From assembly GCA_009760855.2 (NCBI GenBank), contig WPIO01000055.1, forward strand, positions 1,976,501-2,040,500: DNA of 64,000 nucleotides, read 5' to 3'. Position numbers and translations under genes: made by a program. How positions within the stretch are numbered: the stretch's first letter is position 1; every line of letters begins with the position of its first letter. Below, one piece after another: positions 10,601 to 22,114 of this stretch. A model generated the notes under the pieces. The model had not been told where the DNA came from. It saw only the letters and a program-made list of their open reading frames with translations, and searched no databases. The stretch is from Cristatella mucedo. Taxonomy: Eukaryota > Bryozoa > Phylactolaemata > Cristatellidae.

Positions 10601-11667
10601 TAATAATAATAATAATAATAATAATATTGCACTTGATAAAGCGCCCTCAGAGAACTTAATCTCTTTCTAGGCGCTTTACATTTGCTGCAAAGTGATACGC
10701 AATAGAATAGTAAGTAAAATCATGCTTAAAAAACAGACAAAATGAATAACATGGTTAGGGGTTACATGCACTGGGTCAGCATGCAAATGTGGTTAGTGGC
10801 AGCATGAACAGTGTCAGCACGCATAAGCACATCGAGGACGAATCACAAAGACCCACTAAATGCAGTCCTAAATAGGTATGTTTGCAAGTTTCTTTTAAAT
10901 GTGGTCAGGTCAGGGGATGTTCTGATGCAGGTCGGGAGGGAGTTCCAGGCTGTGGGAGCATACGAGCTAAATGCACGGTCTCCAAAGGATTTAAGGTTTG
11001 TACGAGGTATTTCTAGACTGTTGGATTCCGAAAAGCGAGTGGTACGATGCTTTGCCTGATGGGGTAGTATATCTGAAAGATAAGCTGGAGCCATAGAATG
11101 AAGAGACCTAAAAGTGAGCGACAAAACCTTGAAGTCAATCCGTTGCTTGACTGGTAACCAGTGCAGGTCGGCGAGAAGTGGAGTAATGTGGCAACTGCGA
11201 CGCTCACGACAGACAAGCCTAGCTGCAGAGTTTTGCACCAGCTGCAATCGCCTGATCGCACATGCTGGTAGGCCAGTAAGCAGTGAGTTGCAGAAGTCGA
11301 GACGAGATGTCACGAATGCATGGACCAACTTGGACGTGGTATCCTTATCTAAACAAGCCCTAATTTTAGCAATGTTATGAAGCTGAAAATAGGCTGATTT
11401 GACTGTGGAGCTGATGTGGTCGTCTAACGAGAGGTCGCTTAAGGTGGTTTTATCATCATTCAATTTAGGTAAATTTGCTGTCATCCATAGGCGGATGTCA
11501 TCAATACATGTAGCAAGGTAGTTGATAGAATTCGACGAGCTAGAGGTATAGGAGGGATCAAAGCAAAGATACAACTGAGTGTTACGTGCATAGAAGTGAA
11601 AGCCTAGATTGTGCTTGGTAATCACGTCGGCAAGAATTGTAGTATAAACTGTGAAAAGAAATGCCAT
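10601..11667 (-). mobile_element. LINE-A copy with damaged RT active site
   Basis: (AAT)n and the tail stem-loop at 10600-10690 are followed by a long - frame (10843-11667). It covers VYTTILADVITKHNLGF, FYARNTQLYL where FYADDTQLY is expected, and the complete C-terminal domain. The catalytic Asp pair is replaced by Arg-Asn, so this copy is inactive. Confidence 0.93.
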
Positions 11668-11789
11668 TGTTTATGCTAGCTCTCGGTCAGTGCATTGCAA
11701 TCAATGGAAATTCAGTCCTGGATGTTGGCACATGTTCTTAAGAAGACGGTTTCCAGAGCATGACATCACGTTCTAGTCCTTACGAAGAT

Positions 11790-12015
11790 TAGGAACTGCC
11801 TACCACGGTGGCTGGCCATAATAATCTTAATGGCTCGTTGGTTCTGTCTAGGCTGGACTGCTGCAATCATGTTTTGGCCGGCTATCGAAAAAGCCATTGA
11901 GCAGCTAAAGCTGATGATTAATATGGCTGCGAGGTTAATCAACAAATTCTAGTATCTTAGCCAAGAGTCTCCTCCACTGAAGGAGCTTAAATGGCTCCCA
12001 ATTGATGAACGGATG
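11790..12015 (+). mobile_element. LINE-B-like fragment, + strand
   Basis: The + strand gives a decayed SRLDCCNHVLAG segment and LKELKWLPIDERM words with stops. It abuts the 3' end of the next, oppositely oriented, LINE-B copy. Confidence 0.6.
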
Positions 12016-12545
12016 TAACTCCACAAAGCCATAAAGACTATGGGGGAGTTACGCAGGAGAGTTTTGCATAGCGAACTCGCAGCCTAAGCGGCTTTCGGTA
12101 CGCATTCGGTAGCCAACAGACTTCATCTCTCGCAGCAAAGAGAAAGTGGGAAACATAGCAGAGTCAGGAGAGCTGTTGAGGTAGTGAGTAGCATGGAAGT
12201 AGCGGACTCAGGATAGCTGAAAAGGATGAGGTGTAGTGGGCAGCAGGAGAGTAGTTGTCGTTGCGTAAGAATTGTGGAAGTGAGTTCCAGCCTAGGACCT
12301 GCATAGCTAAAGCTTCTGTTGCCAACGGCTTTAAGCGGAGGAATGGAACAGCTAATTTATTGTCCATACATGGCCTTAGGGCATGAAGAGGCTGAAACTG
12401 GTTCAGCAGCTCAGCTAGGTACGGAGGAGCCAAGCCGTGGCGGGCCTTGTGGGTCAGCGTAAGAACTTTGGTCCGTATTCGTTGATCAACCGGCAGCCAT
12501 CCTAGCTCTTTTAGCAAAGGAGACACAAACCTCTTGTCTGCCTTG
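12016..12545 (-). mobile_element. LINE-B 3' copy
   Basis: It starts with the LINE-B terminal sequence (AACTCCACAAAGCC). The - frame at 12164-12526 has SPLLKELGWLPVDQRI, PYLAELLNQFQPLHALR and LGWNSLPQFLRNDNYSP. Confidence 0.9.
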
Positions 12546-13071
12546 CAGCCACATCCATAGCTAGCTGCAGTGGCCTAGTTGTAGTGGCTCAGTGACGGTG
12601 CAATCTCGTACTGCTTCGCCTAGTTGGCTACAGGTTGACTACTTGGGTCATGTTTTTTGACAATGTATTTCTATAATTCGATGCACGTCATCCGCTTCTT
12701 CGTCCCATCCGCTTCTCCGTCCTTTGCACTCGTTTTCTTCCGATCGATGGCTGGAAAAACGAAGATTTGCAAAATGACTGCCAGTACAATTGCGACCACA
12801 ACACTGCGATGCCTCCACTTCAAGCTACTTTACCACTTAAGGTAATCAAGTGAGACTCAGGATGCGGAAAGGATGTTGCGGCGTTCACTGTGGCATTCGT
12901 TGCACTAAGTTGCGGTGGGGCATCTGCTCGTAATCCGAATTTTAGCTTGCAACTCAAGGCGAAAAGACGGCCGAGAGACGCATCTCGAAAAAGTCATTAG
13001 TTTGGACACTCGTACCTCAAGGCACCACTGTACTTAGTATGAATTCACCCGATGTGAATAAATTGTAGTAA
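12546..13071. other. Unassigned intergenic sequence
   Basis: No supported gene. A small + ORF (12657-12845) lacks any recognisable feature. Confidence 0.5.
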
Positions 13072-13505
13072 TAATAATAATAATACATTCAAATAGCGCC
13101 TTTACAGCGAAATTAATCTCTTTGTAGGCACTTGACGTATGTTTTATACCATATAGTTAGTGGTAAAATTCACGGCCTCAAGATGCATAAGTAGCAGGCA
13201 AAGCGTCAACATCAAAATATGATTAGCGGGAAAATACATAGAGTCAGGACAGATGAGCACACAAAGAGCAAATCAATGGAACCCGAAATGCTTTTAGGAA
13301 CCTAAAATTTATTTTGCAGATTCTTTTTAAATGTCATCAAGTCCGAATTGTATGTCAATCTGATGTGAGTTCCGGGCTCCTGAAGCACACAAACTAAAGG
13401 GAAAATCTCTAAAGATTTAAGATTGGTTCGAAGCATAGCTTAACGATTTCTGTCAGAAGAGCGAGTGTTACAGATGCCTAGTCTGGTGGTGCGTAGTTCT
13501 GATAG
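13072..13505 (-). mobile_element. Old LINE-A 3' copy
   Basis: (AAT)n and a decayed stem-loop (AATTAATCTCTTTGTAGGCAC) are followed by diverged 3' UTR and C-terminal sequence, clearly older than neighbouring copies. Confidence 0.75.
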
Positions 13506-14095
13506 GTAATAATAATAATGTAAATGCGCTTAATCCAGTGCCCTCAGAGAATTAAATCTCTCTCTAGGCACTTTACATTTGCTTCACAGGTAGGGTGAAG
13601 CTTGAGAATAAAAGGAACTAAAAGTGAATAACAAAACCTTAAATATAATTGATGATATAGTTTATATGTATAGTGCCCTAAGAGAACGTAATCTCTATTC
13701 AGGCGCTTTCACATATGCCATTGGGCTCGAGCCCACTACCTTGGTCACCAAATACATTCACCTCGACCTCGGTCGTTACAGGAAAGCACCTTAACCACTG
13801 GGTCAAACCAGCGTTGCAGAAATACACTGTTTGACTGGGAGCCAGTGCAGGTCGGCGAGAAGGGGATCGATGTGGCACCTGCGACCCTCAAGACAGACAA
13901 GCCTCGCTGCGGAGTTTTCGCACCCACTGTACGCGCCCGAGTGCACAGGCCGAGAGACTTGCAAGCAGCGAATTACAGAAGTCGAGATGGGATGTCACTA
14001 ATGCTGGGCCAATTTTGATAGGTTTCTCTTTCTAAGATGGCCCAAAGTTTTGCAAATTTACGCAGCCGAAAGTAGGCAGACTTTATTTTGGAACT
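13506..14095 (-). mobile_element. Old LINE-A copy interrupted by SINE-B
   Basis: A second (AAT)n and stem-loop at 13506-13590 begins another - copy. The coding part resumes after 13808 with the GSQ/TGAxxIPFSPTCTGSQ-type shifted LADLHWLPVKQ region. A SINE-B lies at 13652-13808. Confidence 0.72.
13652..13808 (-). mobile_element. SINE-B copy
   Basis: The reverse complement has an A-box-like segment (CCAGTGGTTAAGGTGC), GGGCTCGAGCC (B box), GCGCCTGAATAGAGATTACG and an AT-rich end. It is inserted in LINE-A. Confidence 0.82.
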
Positions 14096-14589
14096 GATTG
14101 CAATTTCACATGTCAATACGACACGGAAGAAAACAGTCGCGTCACTTTAGGATGGCGACGGTAAGTGACCCCAAGATTTGCTGTCGTAGCATAGCTCACC
14201 AGAGAAAAAATAACAGGAAATAACCTGAAAGCACGCATCCTCACCGGATGATGTCGTTTAAAGGCCTCCGCAAGTTTGCCAGTCTCCTTTTCCGCAAGTT
14301 TAAGCTACTCGTCTTGTCATTGTACAGGTCGGTGGTTGAAATTTGGTCGGTACTCGCGGTCTTGGACTTGGTTTTGTGGTCATCTCAAAAGCCGAGAGCG
14401 CTCAGGTTGCAGTCAGCCGGTCGCAAATTTCCACGGCTGTAGAGTAACTAGCGAAGACGGTAGCGTATATTGAAAATAAATGAACGGATCAAATCTGCCG
14501 CAACGAAGCCGGATGTACATCATGGGAAATGGGGAGGCCGGATGTACATCACGGGAAGTGGGGAGGGCGCACTCCGGGCAGGTATGCTA
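14096..14589. other. Unassigned sequence with a short direct duplication
   Basis: There is no gene. A 29-base unit (starting GCCGGATGTACATCA) is repeated twice in tandem at 14508-14566 with three differences. Confidence 0.55.
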
Positions 14590-15475
14590 ACAAATAATAA
14601 TATAATAAGAATAATACACTTGATAAAGCGCCTTCAGAGAACTTGATCTCTTTCTAGATGTTTTACATAAGCTGCAAAGGAAGCATGATTGAATGATGAG
14701 TAGTAGCATGCTCAATCAAAAACAAGGTTAGGAATTAAAAGAATAACATGGTTAGGGGTGGCATGCACAGGGTCAGCATGCAAGTGTGGTTAGTGGCAGC
14801 ATGCACGGTGTCAGTACGCATAAGCACATAAAGTATGAATCACAGGGACCCACTAAATGCTGCGATAAAGAGGTACGTTTTTAATTTGTTTTTAAATGTG
14901 GTCAAGTCGGGGATGTCGTGATTCGAGTCATTAGTGAGCTCCAAGCTTTGGGAGCATACAAACTAAAGGCACGGTCTCCAAAGGATTTGAGGTTTGTACG
15001 AGGTATTGGTAAGCAGTTAGATTCCGAAAAGTGAGCGGTGCGATACTTAGCCTGGTGGGGCAGTAGTAAATCTGATGGGTCGGCTGAAGCCAAAGAATGA
15101 AGTGTCCTGAAAGTAAGTGACAAAACCCTGAAGTCGATGCGTTGCTTGACTGGTAGTCAGTGCAGATCGGCGAGAAGTGGTGGGATGTAGCAACCGAAAA
15201 GTGGTGTGATGTGGCAACCGACGCATACGACAGACAAGCGTAGCTGCAGAGTTTTGAACCAGCTGTAAACGCCTGATTGTGCTGGCAGGTATATCAGCAA
15301 GCAGTGAGTTACAGAAGTCAAGACGGGATGTCACAAATGCATGGACCAACTTAGATGCGGTCTCCCTGTCTAGCTGCGCTGATACGCGTGTCTGGTGCGC
15401 GAAAATTAAACGGATTCCGAGACCAAATAAAAACACGTGACTGCTGCAACGAAATTGTGGACTTGACGACAAGCA
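14590..15475 (-). mobile_element. LINE-A copy
   Basis: An AT-rich end and stem-loop at 14598-14660 lead to - segments GDRAFSLYAPKAWSS, RTLHSLASADPSDLL and SRLDFCNSLLADIPASTIRR. A short internal duplication near 15175-15225 repeats the GAGAAGTGGTG...ATGTGGCAACCG part. 5' truncated. Confidence 0.88.
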
Positions 15476-15499
15476 GTCTTCTGCAAAAACACTAAAAAT

Positions 15500-15565
15500 A
15501 ATTCGTTTCGATAGCCCTTTGAGAGAATCAAATCGCTACGAAGGCACTTCGTGAAGAGTTTTTTG
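15500..15565 (-). mobile_element. LINE-A/SINE tail remnant
   Basis: The reversed stem-loop words CCCTTTGAGAGAATCAAATC and GGCACTTCG remain. No body is recognisable. Confidence 0.5.
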
Positions 15566-16080
15566 TTCTTGTTGACAACAGGGAAAGCATGAACTAGGGT
15601 TTTAACAGTGGCATTAAAAATTACTTGCCCTTTATTAGCACCCTAAAGAAATTAACCTTTATCTTTCTAATGCATCTCGCGCATATTAAAAAAGGAAGCC
15701 GATACGTGCTAATAAGCTGCACAGCTGCAACGCGTTGGGTTGCAGAAATAAAAAATCGCGCGGATGAGGCAAGCGTTGGGAGAAACTGGTGAGTTTTGAG
15801 CTTCGCCTTAAATTTCTCAATCAAATTGGGAATCTATTTCTTTCTCAATCAAATTGGGAATCTATTTCTTTTTTTTGGTTGACAGCGATTTCCGGCCTTT
15901 ATTGGTTGCACACGAATTGGAGAAAACGCCTTTTTGAAAATTTATGGTTGGTCGGAAGCGAAACTATCAGAGTTAGAGCTAGGCAAGGCAGACGGTACGA
16001 CGTGCAGCGTCACGATCGAGCGACTGAAGCGCGACGATCGAGCGTTGCACGCGGGCATAGATGACCGAATACCGATATAC
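15566..16080. other. Unassigned sequence with 26-base tandem duplication
   Basis: The only structure seen is a tandem pair containing CTCAATCAAATTGGGAATC (about 15815-15868). Confidence 0.5.
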
Positions 16081-16190
16081 CATATATATTAATATATCAA
16101 TAATGTATATATATATATAATATATCTATATATATATATACCAATAATATATATATATAAGAATATAATAATATACCATACACCGAAGAT
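16080..16190. repeat. AT-rich (TA)n tract
   Basis: About 110 bases almost wholly of A and T, mostly alternating TA, able to form cruciform structure. Confidence 0.9.
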
Positions 16191-16242
16191 GTAACCGGAG
16201 CTAGCGGCCTCGGGAATCTAAACTTGAGCGATCCGCTGCTTT

Positions 16243-16282
16243 TAATAATAATAATGCACTTGATAAAGCGCTCTCAGAGAGC
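16243..16282 (-). mobile_element. LINE-A 3' tail stub
   Basis: AATAATAATAATGCACTTGA and AAGCGCTCTCAGAGAGC only, an extremely short LINE-A insertion or remnant. Confidence 0.7.
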
Positions 16283-16489
16283 AGACGTGTCAAAAAACAC
16301 ACAGCACGCGGCTGAGCTCCTTAAAAAATGGCTGAATTGCTGCGGCAACGCCAGCCCGCCTGGACCGATCGCAGATTATCGCATTGCATTGCGATGTAGT
16401 GCGTTACAGTGTATCGCGGGGCTATAAATTGCCACGGGAAATATAGCAGCGAGCGAGTGAGTGGCTTGCTGTCCCGTGAATGAGAATCT

Positions 16490-16640
16490 TTCTCCATCGG
16501 TTCGACTTGCCTTTTTTAAATCCTGAAACTGCGTCATTTGCGACTAATTTATCGACGCGCTTCCTGTTCAAGATATTTAAAGTGCTTAAAAGAGATTCGG
16601 CTCCATTGGGGCGCTAAATGGGTTTTTTATTATTTGCTAA
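16490..16640 (+). mobile_element. LINE tail remnant
   Basis: The stem-loop AGTGCTTAAAAGAGATTCGG ... TTGGGGCGCT is followed by TTTTTTATTATT. Confidence 0.6.
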
Positions 16641-19510
16641 TAATCAAGACAGTACACAAGGCGTTTGCTTCTTTCATGTAAAAGCTGTTGGTGGAAAGAC
16701 GCTTTAGCTGTGCCTGCCTGTAGTGCACAATATACTCCTGCTGCTCTCAGGCGTTGCGATGCGACATACTTTCACTATCTATTGAATAACGCACGCCATT
16801 TCTTCATTAGTCGCTCCCCGCGCTAGAGAGCGGCCTCGGGCGACTCCTAGCGCTGTGTGGACCTTTACTTGATTTCTCCATAATACCTTCGGGTATTCCG
16901 CTGCTATCTTCGCTGTGACTATTTATGAGCTGTCCTCGGATATGCTACACAAAACACGACCTGCTTAGCATAAGGTGCGATGTCGCCATTAGTCGATATC
17001 TACCGGCGGGCCTTCTCCGGCGGGTCAGTGAGAACTTTCCTGCATCCTGCGTTCGCCCTATCAACAGCTCGGCTATCAAACCTACGACGCGTAAGGTTAA
17101 AGCGCTGAATAGTACTTGTTGCGGTAGTAGCCCACCCGCCGTAGCCCAGCAAGTTGTGAAACGTCGTCCGACGGCCGTTACCAAGGTCCAATTCAAATTT
17201 GAAGAGCCCGCGTCCGCCGGGCCGGACGCAAACGGAGGAGAATACAAGCCACTTCATCGCCGTCGCCCAGTTGTTGGACAGCCTCTTAAATTCCGCCTAC
17301 TAAATATCCGCTCGCTAAAAACCAAGGGGTTACTTATCCGCGATCAGGTGGTCCAGGAGAAGCTAGATGCATTTCTGCTTACCGAAACTTGGATGACGCC
17401 TTGTTCCAGAAGCTGTATTTCTGAGACCACTCCACCCGGGTTCTCATTCTATCAGTCCATGCGTTCTGACAAGGTTGGTGGCGGGGTTGCAATTGTTGTT
17501 CGCAAATCGCTTGGCTAAAGAATGTGCAGTTTCTCGCATGGGCCATCGTTTGAATCGGTTGCTATCAGGTCTTCATCAAAGACAATGCCTCTCACTGTTG
17601 TGATAAACCGGCCTCCTTCTGGCTGTCTGTCTTAACTTGTTTATAGAGGAGTTTTCAGAGTTCCTCACTAAATTATGTGTGTGTGACAGGACGTTACTAA
17701 CTGTAGGAGACTTCAATATTTACGTTGACAACCCTAGCAACAGCCAGGTCCGCTCATTTCTTGACTGTCTGGAGAATTTTGGCTTGGTCCAACACGTTAA
17801 TCATACCACCCACGTAGGTGGCCACATTCTAGATCTCGTGATCATTAAGGATGTCCTCCCCACTGACCTTATGGTGTGCCCACTGACCCTCTCGGATCAT
17901 TGTTCGGTCTCGTTTACTGTTCCCTCTTCCTCGTACGTACAGGGCAATGTCAAATTTTTCAAACGCCATGTTTTTGAAATCTGTTTGTGATGCAGGTCTT
18001 CTTGATCTGCATTCAGACTCGACCGGCAGCCACGATACCCTCATGATGCAATGAACATGACAGTAGTGCTCTTGACAAGTATGATTGCTCCCGTTCATTC
18101 TATCCGTGTTCAAAGTCGTGGATTCTTCCTGGTCATTCCTTTCAATTTACAAAAAAACTCCTAAAGATGCTCCGGGTTAAGCGCAGGCTTGAACGTCGTT
18201 TCAAGAAGTTGTGGTCTGATGCAGATCTAGTCAATTTCAAAGGCTTTATTCGAGTTTACACGCGAAATCTTAAGAAACAAGGGCTTCTTTCTTCATTAGA
18301 AAGCTGAATTCCTGCCAGTCGGACACTAGACAGATTTACAAGACAGTAAACCACTTACTGGTCAATTCTGAGAGGTCCGACTCCCCAGATATTAAGGGCT
18401 CAGCCGAAAAGTTTTCAGCCTTCTTTACAGAAAAATTGTGTACATTCTTGCCTCTATTAAGCCCCCTCCGACTAAAGCAATCGAGGTTCCACAACCTGTG
18501 ACCTTCCTTAAAAGGTTCTCCGATGTTTCTGCATGCGATGTGGCTGCCTTAATAAGGTCTAGCAAAAAGAGCTCGTCTCCTGGAGACCCTATACCTTCAT
18601 CTCCGTGGTCTTCACTGGCAGACCAACTTAGCCCTGCCATAACCAAGGTTTTTAATGCGTCTTTGGGAAGAGGGGTCGTCCCCAAGTCCTTCAAATCGGC
18701 AATCGTTAGGCCCATTCTTAAAAAGCCTGGATTAGACACAGAGGTCCTAGCAAACTATTGCCCAGTTTCCCTTCTTCCTTTCTTATCAAAGATTCTTGAA
18801 AAAATTGTTGCTAAGCAGCTGCTTGAACATACTGAAAATAATGGAATGTCAGAAATATTTCAATCGGGATTCAAGAGGCAGCACTCCACTGAAACTGCTC
18901 TCCTCCGTGTTAACAATGACATTCTACGTGGCAACGACGACGGGAATGTCACTGCCCTAGCTCTAGTTTGAGCACGTGTCTCCTTTGCTAAAAGAGCTAG
19001 GATGGATGCCGGTTGATCAACGGATACAGAGCAGAGTTCTTACGCTGACCCTCATGGCCCACCACGGCTTGGCTCCTTCGTATCTAGCCGAACTGCTGCA
19101 CCAGTTTCAGCCTCTTCATGTCCTCAGGTCCTGTGTGGACAATAAATTAGCTGTCCCATTCCTCCGCTTAAAGACCGTTGGCGACAGAAGCTGTAGCTCC
19201 GCAGGTCCTAGACTGTGGAACTCGCTTCCACAATTCTTACGCAACGACAACTACTCTCCTACTGCCGACTATGGCACATTCTTTTCAGCGGTCCTGAGCT
19301 GCTACTTCTATGCTACTCACTACCTCAACTGCTCTCCTGACTCTGCTATGTTTGCCTCTTTCCTGTTGTTGCGTGAGACGAAGTCTGTTGGCTACCGAAT
19401 GCGTACCGAAATCCACTTAGGCTGCGAGTGCACTATACAAAACTCTCCTGCGTAACACCCACATGGTCTTTATGACTTTGTGGAGTTACAGACGAAGATA
19501 CATTACAATT
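16641..19510 (+). mobile_element. LINE-B, longest copy, RT core deleted
   Basis: A 5' leader precedes an ORF at 16925-17518 that enters the apurinic-type endonuclease (LLNIRSLKTKG, DAFLLTETWMTP). The endonuclease continues, after a frame break, at 17637-17990 (VGDFNIYVDN, LDLVIIKDVLP, LSDHCSVSFTV). The RT N-terminus follows at 18438-18971 (SSSPGDPIPSSPW, SFKSAIVRPILKKPG, YCPVSLLPFLSKILEK, FQSGFKRQHSTETALL). It stops at TALALV, just where motif A should begin, and the sequence jumps to the C-terminal domain (SPLLKELGWMPVDQRI) at 18974-19455. The whole catalytic palm is missing. It ends with TGTGGAGTTAC and ACATTACA repeats. CR1/L2-like, non-functional. Confidence 0.9.
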
Positions 19511-20440
19511 ACATTACTTCCTTGCCACTTGCTACCTCCCTCTCAACCTCAAGTAGCCATATATTTTGACTGCATAATTATATATATATATTTATTTATT
19601 TAGGTATTTGGCCATTTATTGAGTACAGAAAGGCACTTAAACAATACGTGCTCTACTAGAAATCTTCGGCGTAAAATCATCCAAGCTCTTTGGAAACGCT
19701 GACGAAATCAATGCTCTCACGGTCCTTGTGTGTGAACAGCTGCAAATTACAGCTAAGCCAGCTGTAAATGTAAATTCTATTATTGAGTCCTATCTTGTCG
19801 TCTTATCTCGACTCGCCCCCTCATGGTCACTCAGCGGAAAATGCCAGTAACCGACTGGCCGTCTCGTAGCCACTCACCAGAAAATGCTGGTGATTGATTT
19901 GAGTGCAGAAAAATCAATCAAAGCTCTTTGGAGAGAAAGCAATTCATTTATCTCCACAGTAACAAACAAAAAATTAATAATTATTTATATTTCTGAAGAT
20001 GTACAAATCACTAAATGAAAATGAGCATATCGGAGAATTACATCTGAGCACAGGAGGCTACGTACTCGCTAGATGCTTAGCTTCACAGTAATTATCAAGG
20101 TAATAATATTTTCCTATTTTTGCAGGCTTAGAAAATCAAGCTAGCGGCAGCTTGCCCGTCATCGCACCGTCGGTCCTAGTAATAGCATTGATGACGTAGA
20201 CTCAAATTAATCGACATTTCAAATCCTCTTCAATCAATCAATCAAATCAAATCAACAATCAAATCCTCTTATCCGCCTTGATACAGAATGGCAAATGCTA
20301 AGGGATCCGTCTAACTGGTCGAAAGGCCGCTGTTCTTCATTTATAACTGAGAGATATATATATATAATTTATTTATGATATAACTTCATCTACAACTTAT
20401 TTATAACTGCGTCTTGGAGGAAAAGCACTGCAGACCTGTG
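19511..20440. other. Unassigned AT-rich sequence
   Basis: There are short (TA)n tracts (19579-19592, 20354-20363), a CAATCAAT-rich run near 20235-20268 and a diverged direct pair around GAAAATGC(C/T)(A/G)GT near 19840-19890. No gene is seen. Confidence 0.5.
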
Positions 20441-21304
20441 GGCTCGGCTTTTACTTATATGCTGTTATAATGTTGATACCCAGCTGTATTTTACCTTTAA
20501 ACATTTTTAATCCGCTGCAGCAATCCCGATAAACTGAGTGCTTCGTTTGTAGACATTTGATCCAGTATGTCAGCCAACTTCGTTACACTAGACGACGGGC
20601 AGCCGAACTCTTGCTCTTAGGACAACTTAAGCGTGGGGCGTGGCTATTCAGCTTTTCTCTTCGATTGATGATGCAGCTGTGCGGCCCTCACCGTGTTCGC
20701 GGAATATATTTAGATTTTATTTTTAATAAGTGCTTACATTTCGAATGTTTCAACAAAAAGACTGACTCTACAGCTAATCATCGCATCCCATCGCTATCTA
20801 AAATTAGGAGCTTGATAGCACGGTGGCTTTCAAAGAATTTAACTAGCTTCGTAGTTCTTTCTAGCTGGACTACGGCAATTCCGTCTCAGCTGGGCAACCG
20901 GAAAAAACCATTAAGCTTCTGCAGCGGGTCAATAATATGGCTCCAATGCTAGTTTTCAAATCCCAGAGGTTCAGCCAAGTGACGACCTGCAAGCGCACCC
21001 GGTTGATCAACGAATACAGAGGAAAGTTCTAACTCTGATCCGTAAGGCGCGCCATAGCTTGACTCCTTCGTATCTAGCAGAATTGCTACACAAGTTTTAG
21101 CCTCTTTCTGCCTTCAGGTCCTCTATAGACAATAAAAATTAGCTGTTGTGTTCCTCTGCTTAAAAACAGTTGGTGACAGAAGCATCTGCATTTCAGGTCC
21201 TAGACTGTGGAACTCATGTCCACAATTCTTACGCAATGACATCCACTCACCTGCTGCCGACTGTGGCACATCCTTTCCAGCAGTCCAAAGCTGCTACTTT
21301 AATG
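20441..21304 (+). mobile_element. Decayed LINE-B-like copy
   Basis: The + strand has DTQLYFTF (end of RT motif C), then LLQRVNNMAPMLVFKSQRF, LINEYRGK, and GDRSICISGPRLWNS / QFLRND near the end, with many stops. It is followed directly by a LINE-A tail in opposite orientation. Confidence 0.75.
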
Positions 21305-21571
21305 CTAATAATAATAATGATAATAATAATAGGAATACATTTGATATACAGTAGCTCCCTCAGAGAGCTCAATCACTTTCTAGGGATTTTAAATTTGCGG
21401 CAAAAGAAGCACGATCGAATGTTTGGTGGTAGCATGCTCAATGACAACAAGAATAACCTGGGTAGGGGTGACATTCGCAGGGCCAGTATGCAAGTGTTGT
21501 TAGTGGCGGCATGCACAGAGTCAGCACGCATAAGCACATAAAGTATTAATCACACAGACCCACTAAATGCT
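21305..21571 (-). mobile_element. LINE-A 3' UTR copy
   Basis: (AAT)n, a stem-loop (GAGAGCTCAATCACTTTCTAG) and the 3' UTR with GGTAGCATGCTCAATGAC, ending at GACCCACTAAATGCT. Strongly 5' truncated. Confidence 0.88.
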
Positions 21572-21773
21572 ACTTGTTTCCATCAATACTATGTAGTGTT
21601 TGCTTCACACTGATAGCTATAAACAGCCATAGGGCTGTAAGGGTGCTGTCTGCTGTCGCCATTACGGTGTACGTGAACTAACGTACTGATACTGCATTGA
21701 TGGCTTTGGTCCTATCTCAGTGGGAGACTTGTGGGAGATCTACTTCTTTGCACAATCTATACACTACCTCTTG

Positions 21774-22114
21774 GTGAGCCGTGATGGCACACTAGGTAAG
21801 GCGGTTGCTTGCCGAGCTGGTTTTGTCTAGCAGTTAAGGTGCTCGCCCCGACCAAGGTCTGACTGAGGTCGTGGGCTCGAGCCCCGAGGCATATGTGAAG
21901 CGCCTGAATAGAGATTAAGTTCTCTTGGGGCGCTATATAAGTGAATTATATTACTATATTATTTCGCGACCTCGGTCCCGAGGTCGCGGGTTCGATTCCT
22001 GCAGTGGGCGATTCTTTATTGCCACTTCAAGCGGTGGTGATAGCCGTAAAGGCTCTTCTGTCGCCATACAAAAAGAGGTTGTTAAATCAGCTAGGATTTA
22101 TTATCTATTATTAT
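21774..22114 (+). mobile_element. SINE-A copy (host of a SINE-B)
   Basis: It starts GAGCCGTGATGGCACACTAG (tRNA-like A box), is broken after GGCGGTTGCTT by SINE-B, and resumes with CGCGACCTCGG and GGTTCGATTCC (B box). The CCACTTCAAGCGGTGG hairpin and an AT-rich end follow. Confidence 0.88.
21811..21962 (+). mobile_element. SINE-B nested in SINE-A
   Basis: It has CAGTTAAGGTGCTCGCCCCG (A-box side), GTGGGCTCGAGCC (B box), the stem-loop GCGCCTGAATAGAGATTAAG ... TTGGGGCGCT and an AT-rich end. Confidence 0.88.

Noticed and set aside
11114-11380. + strand ORFs opposite LINE-A (also 8633-9229, 30632-30886)
   Set aside because: They recur at the same place in each LINE-A copy as antisense of the C-terminal domain. 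The real frame is on the - strand.
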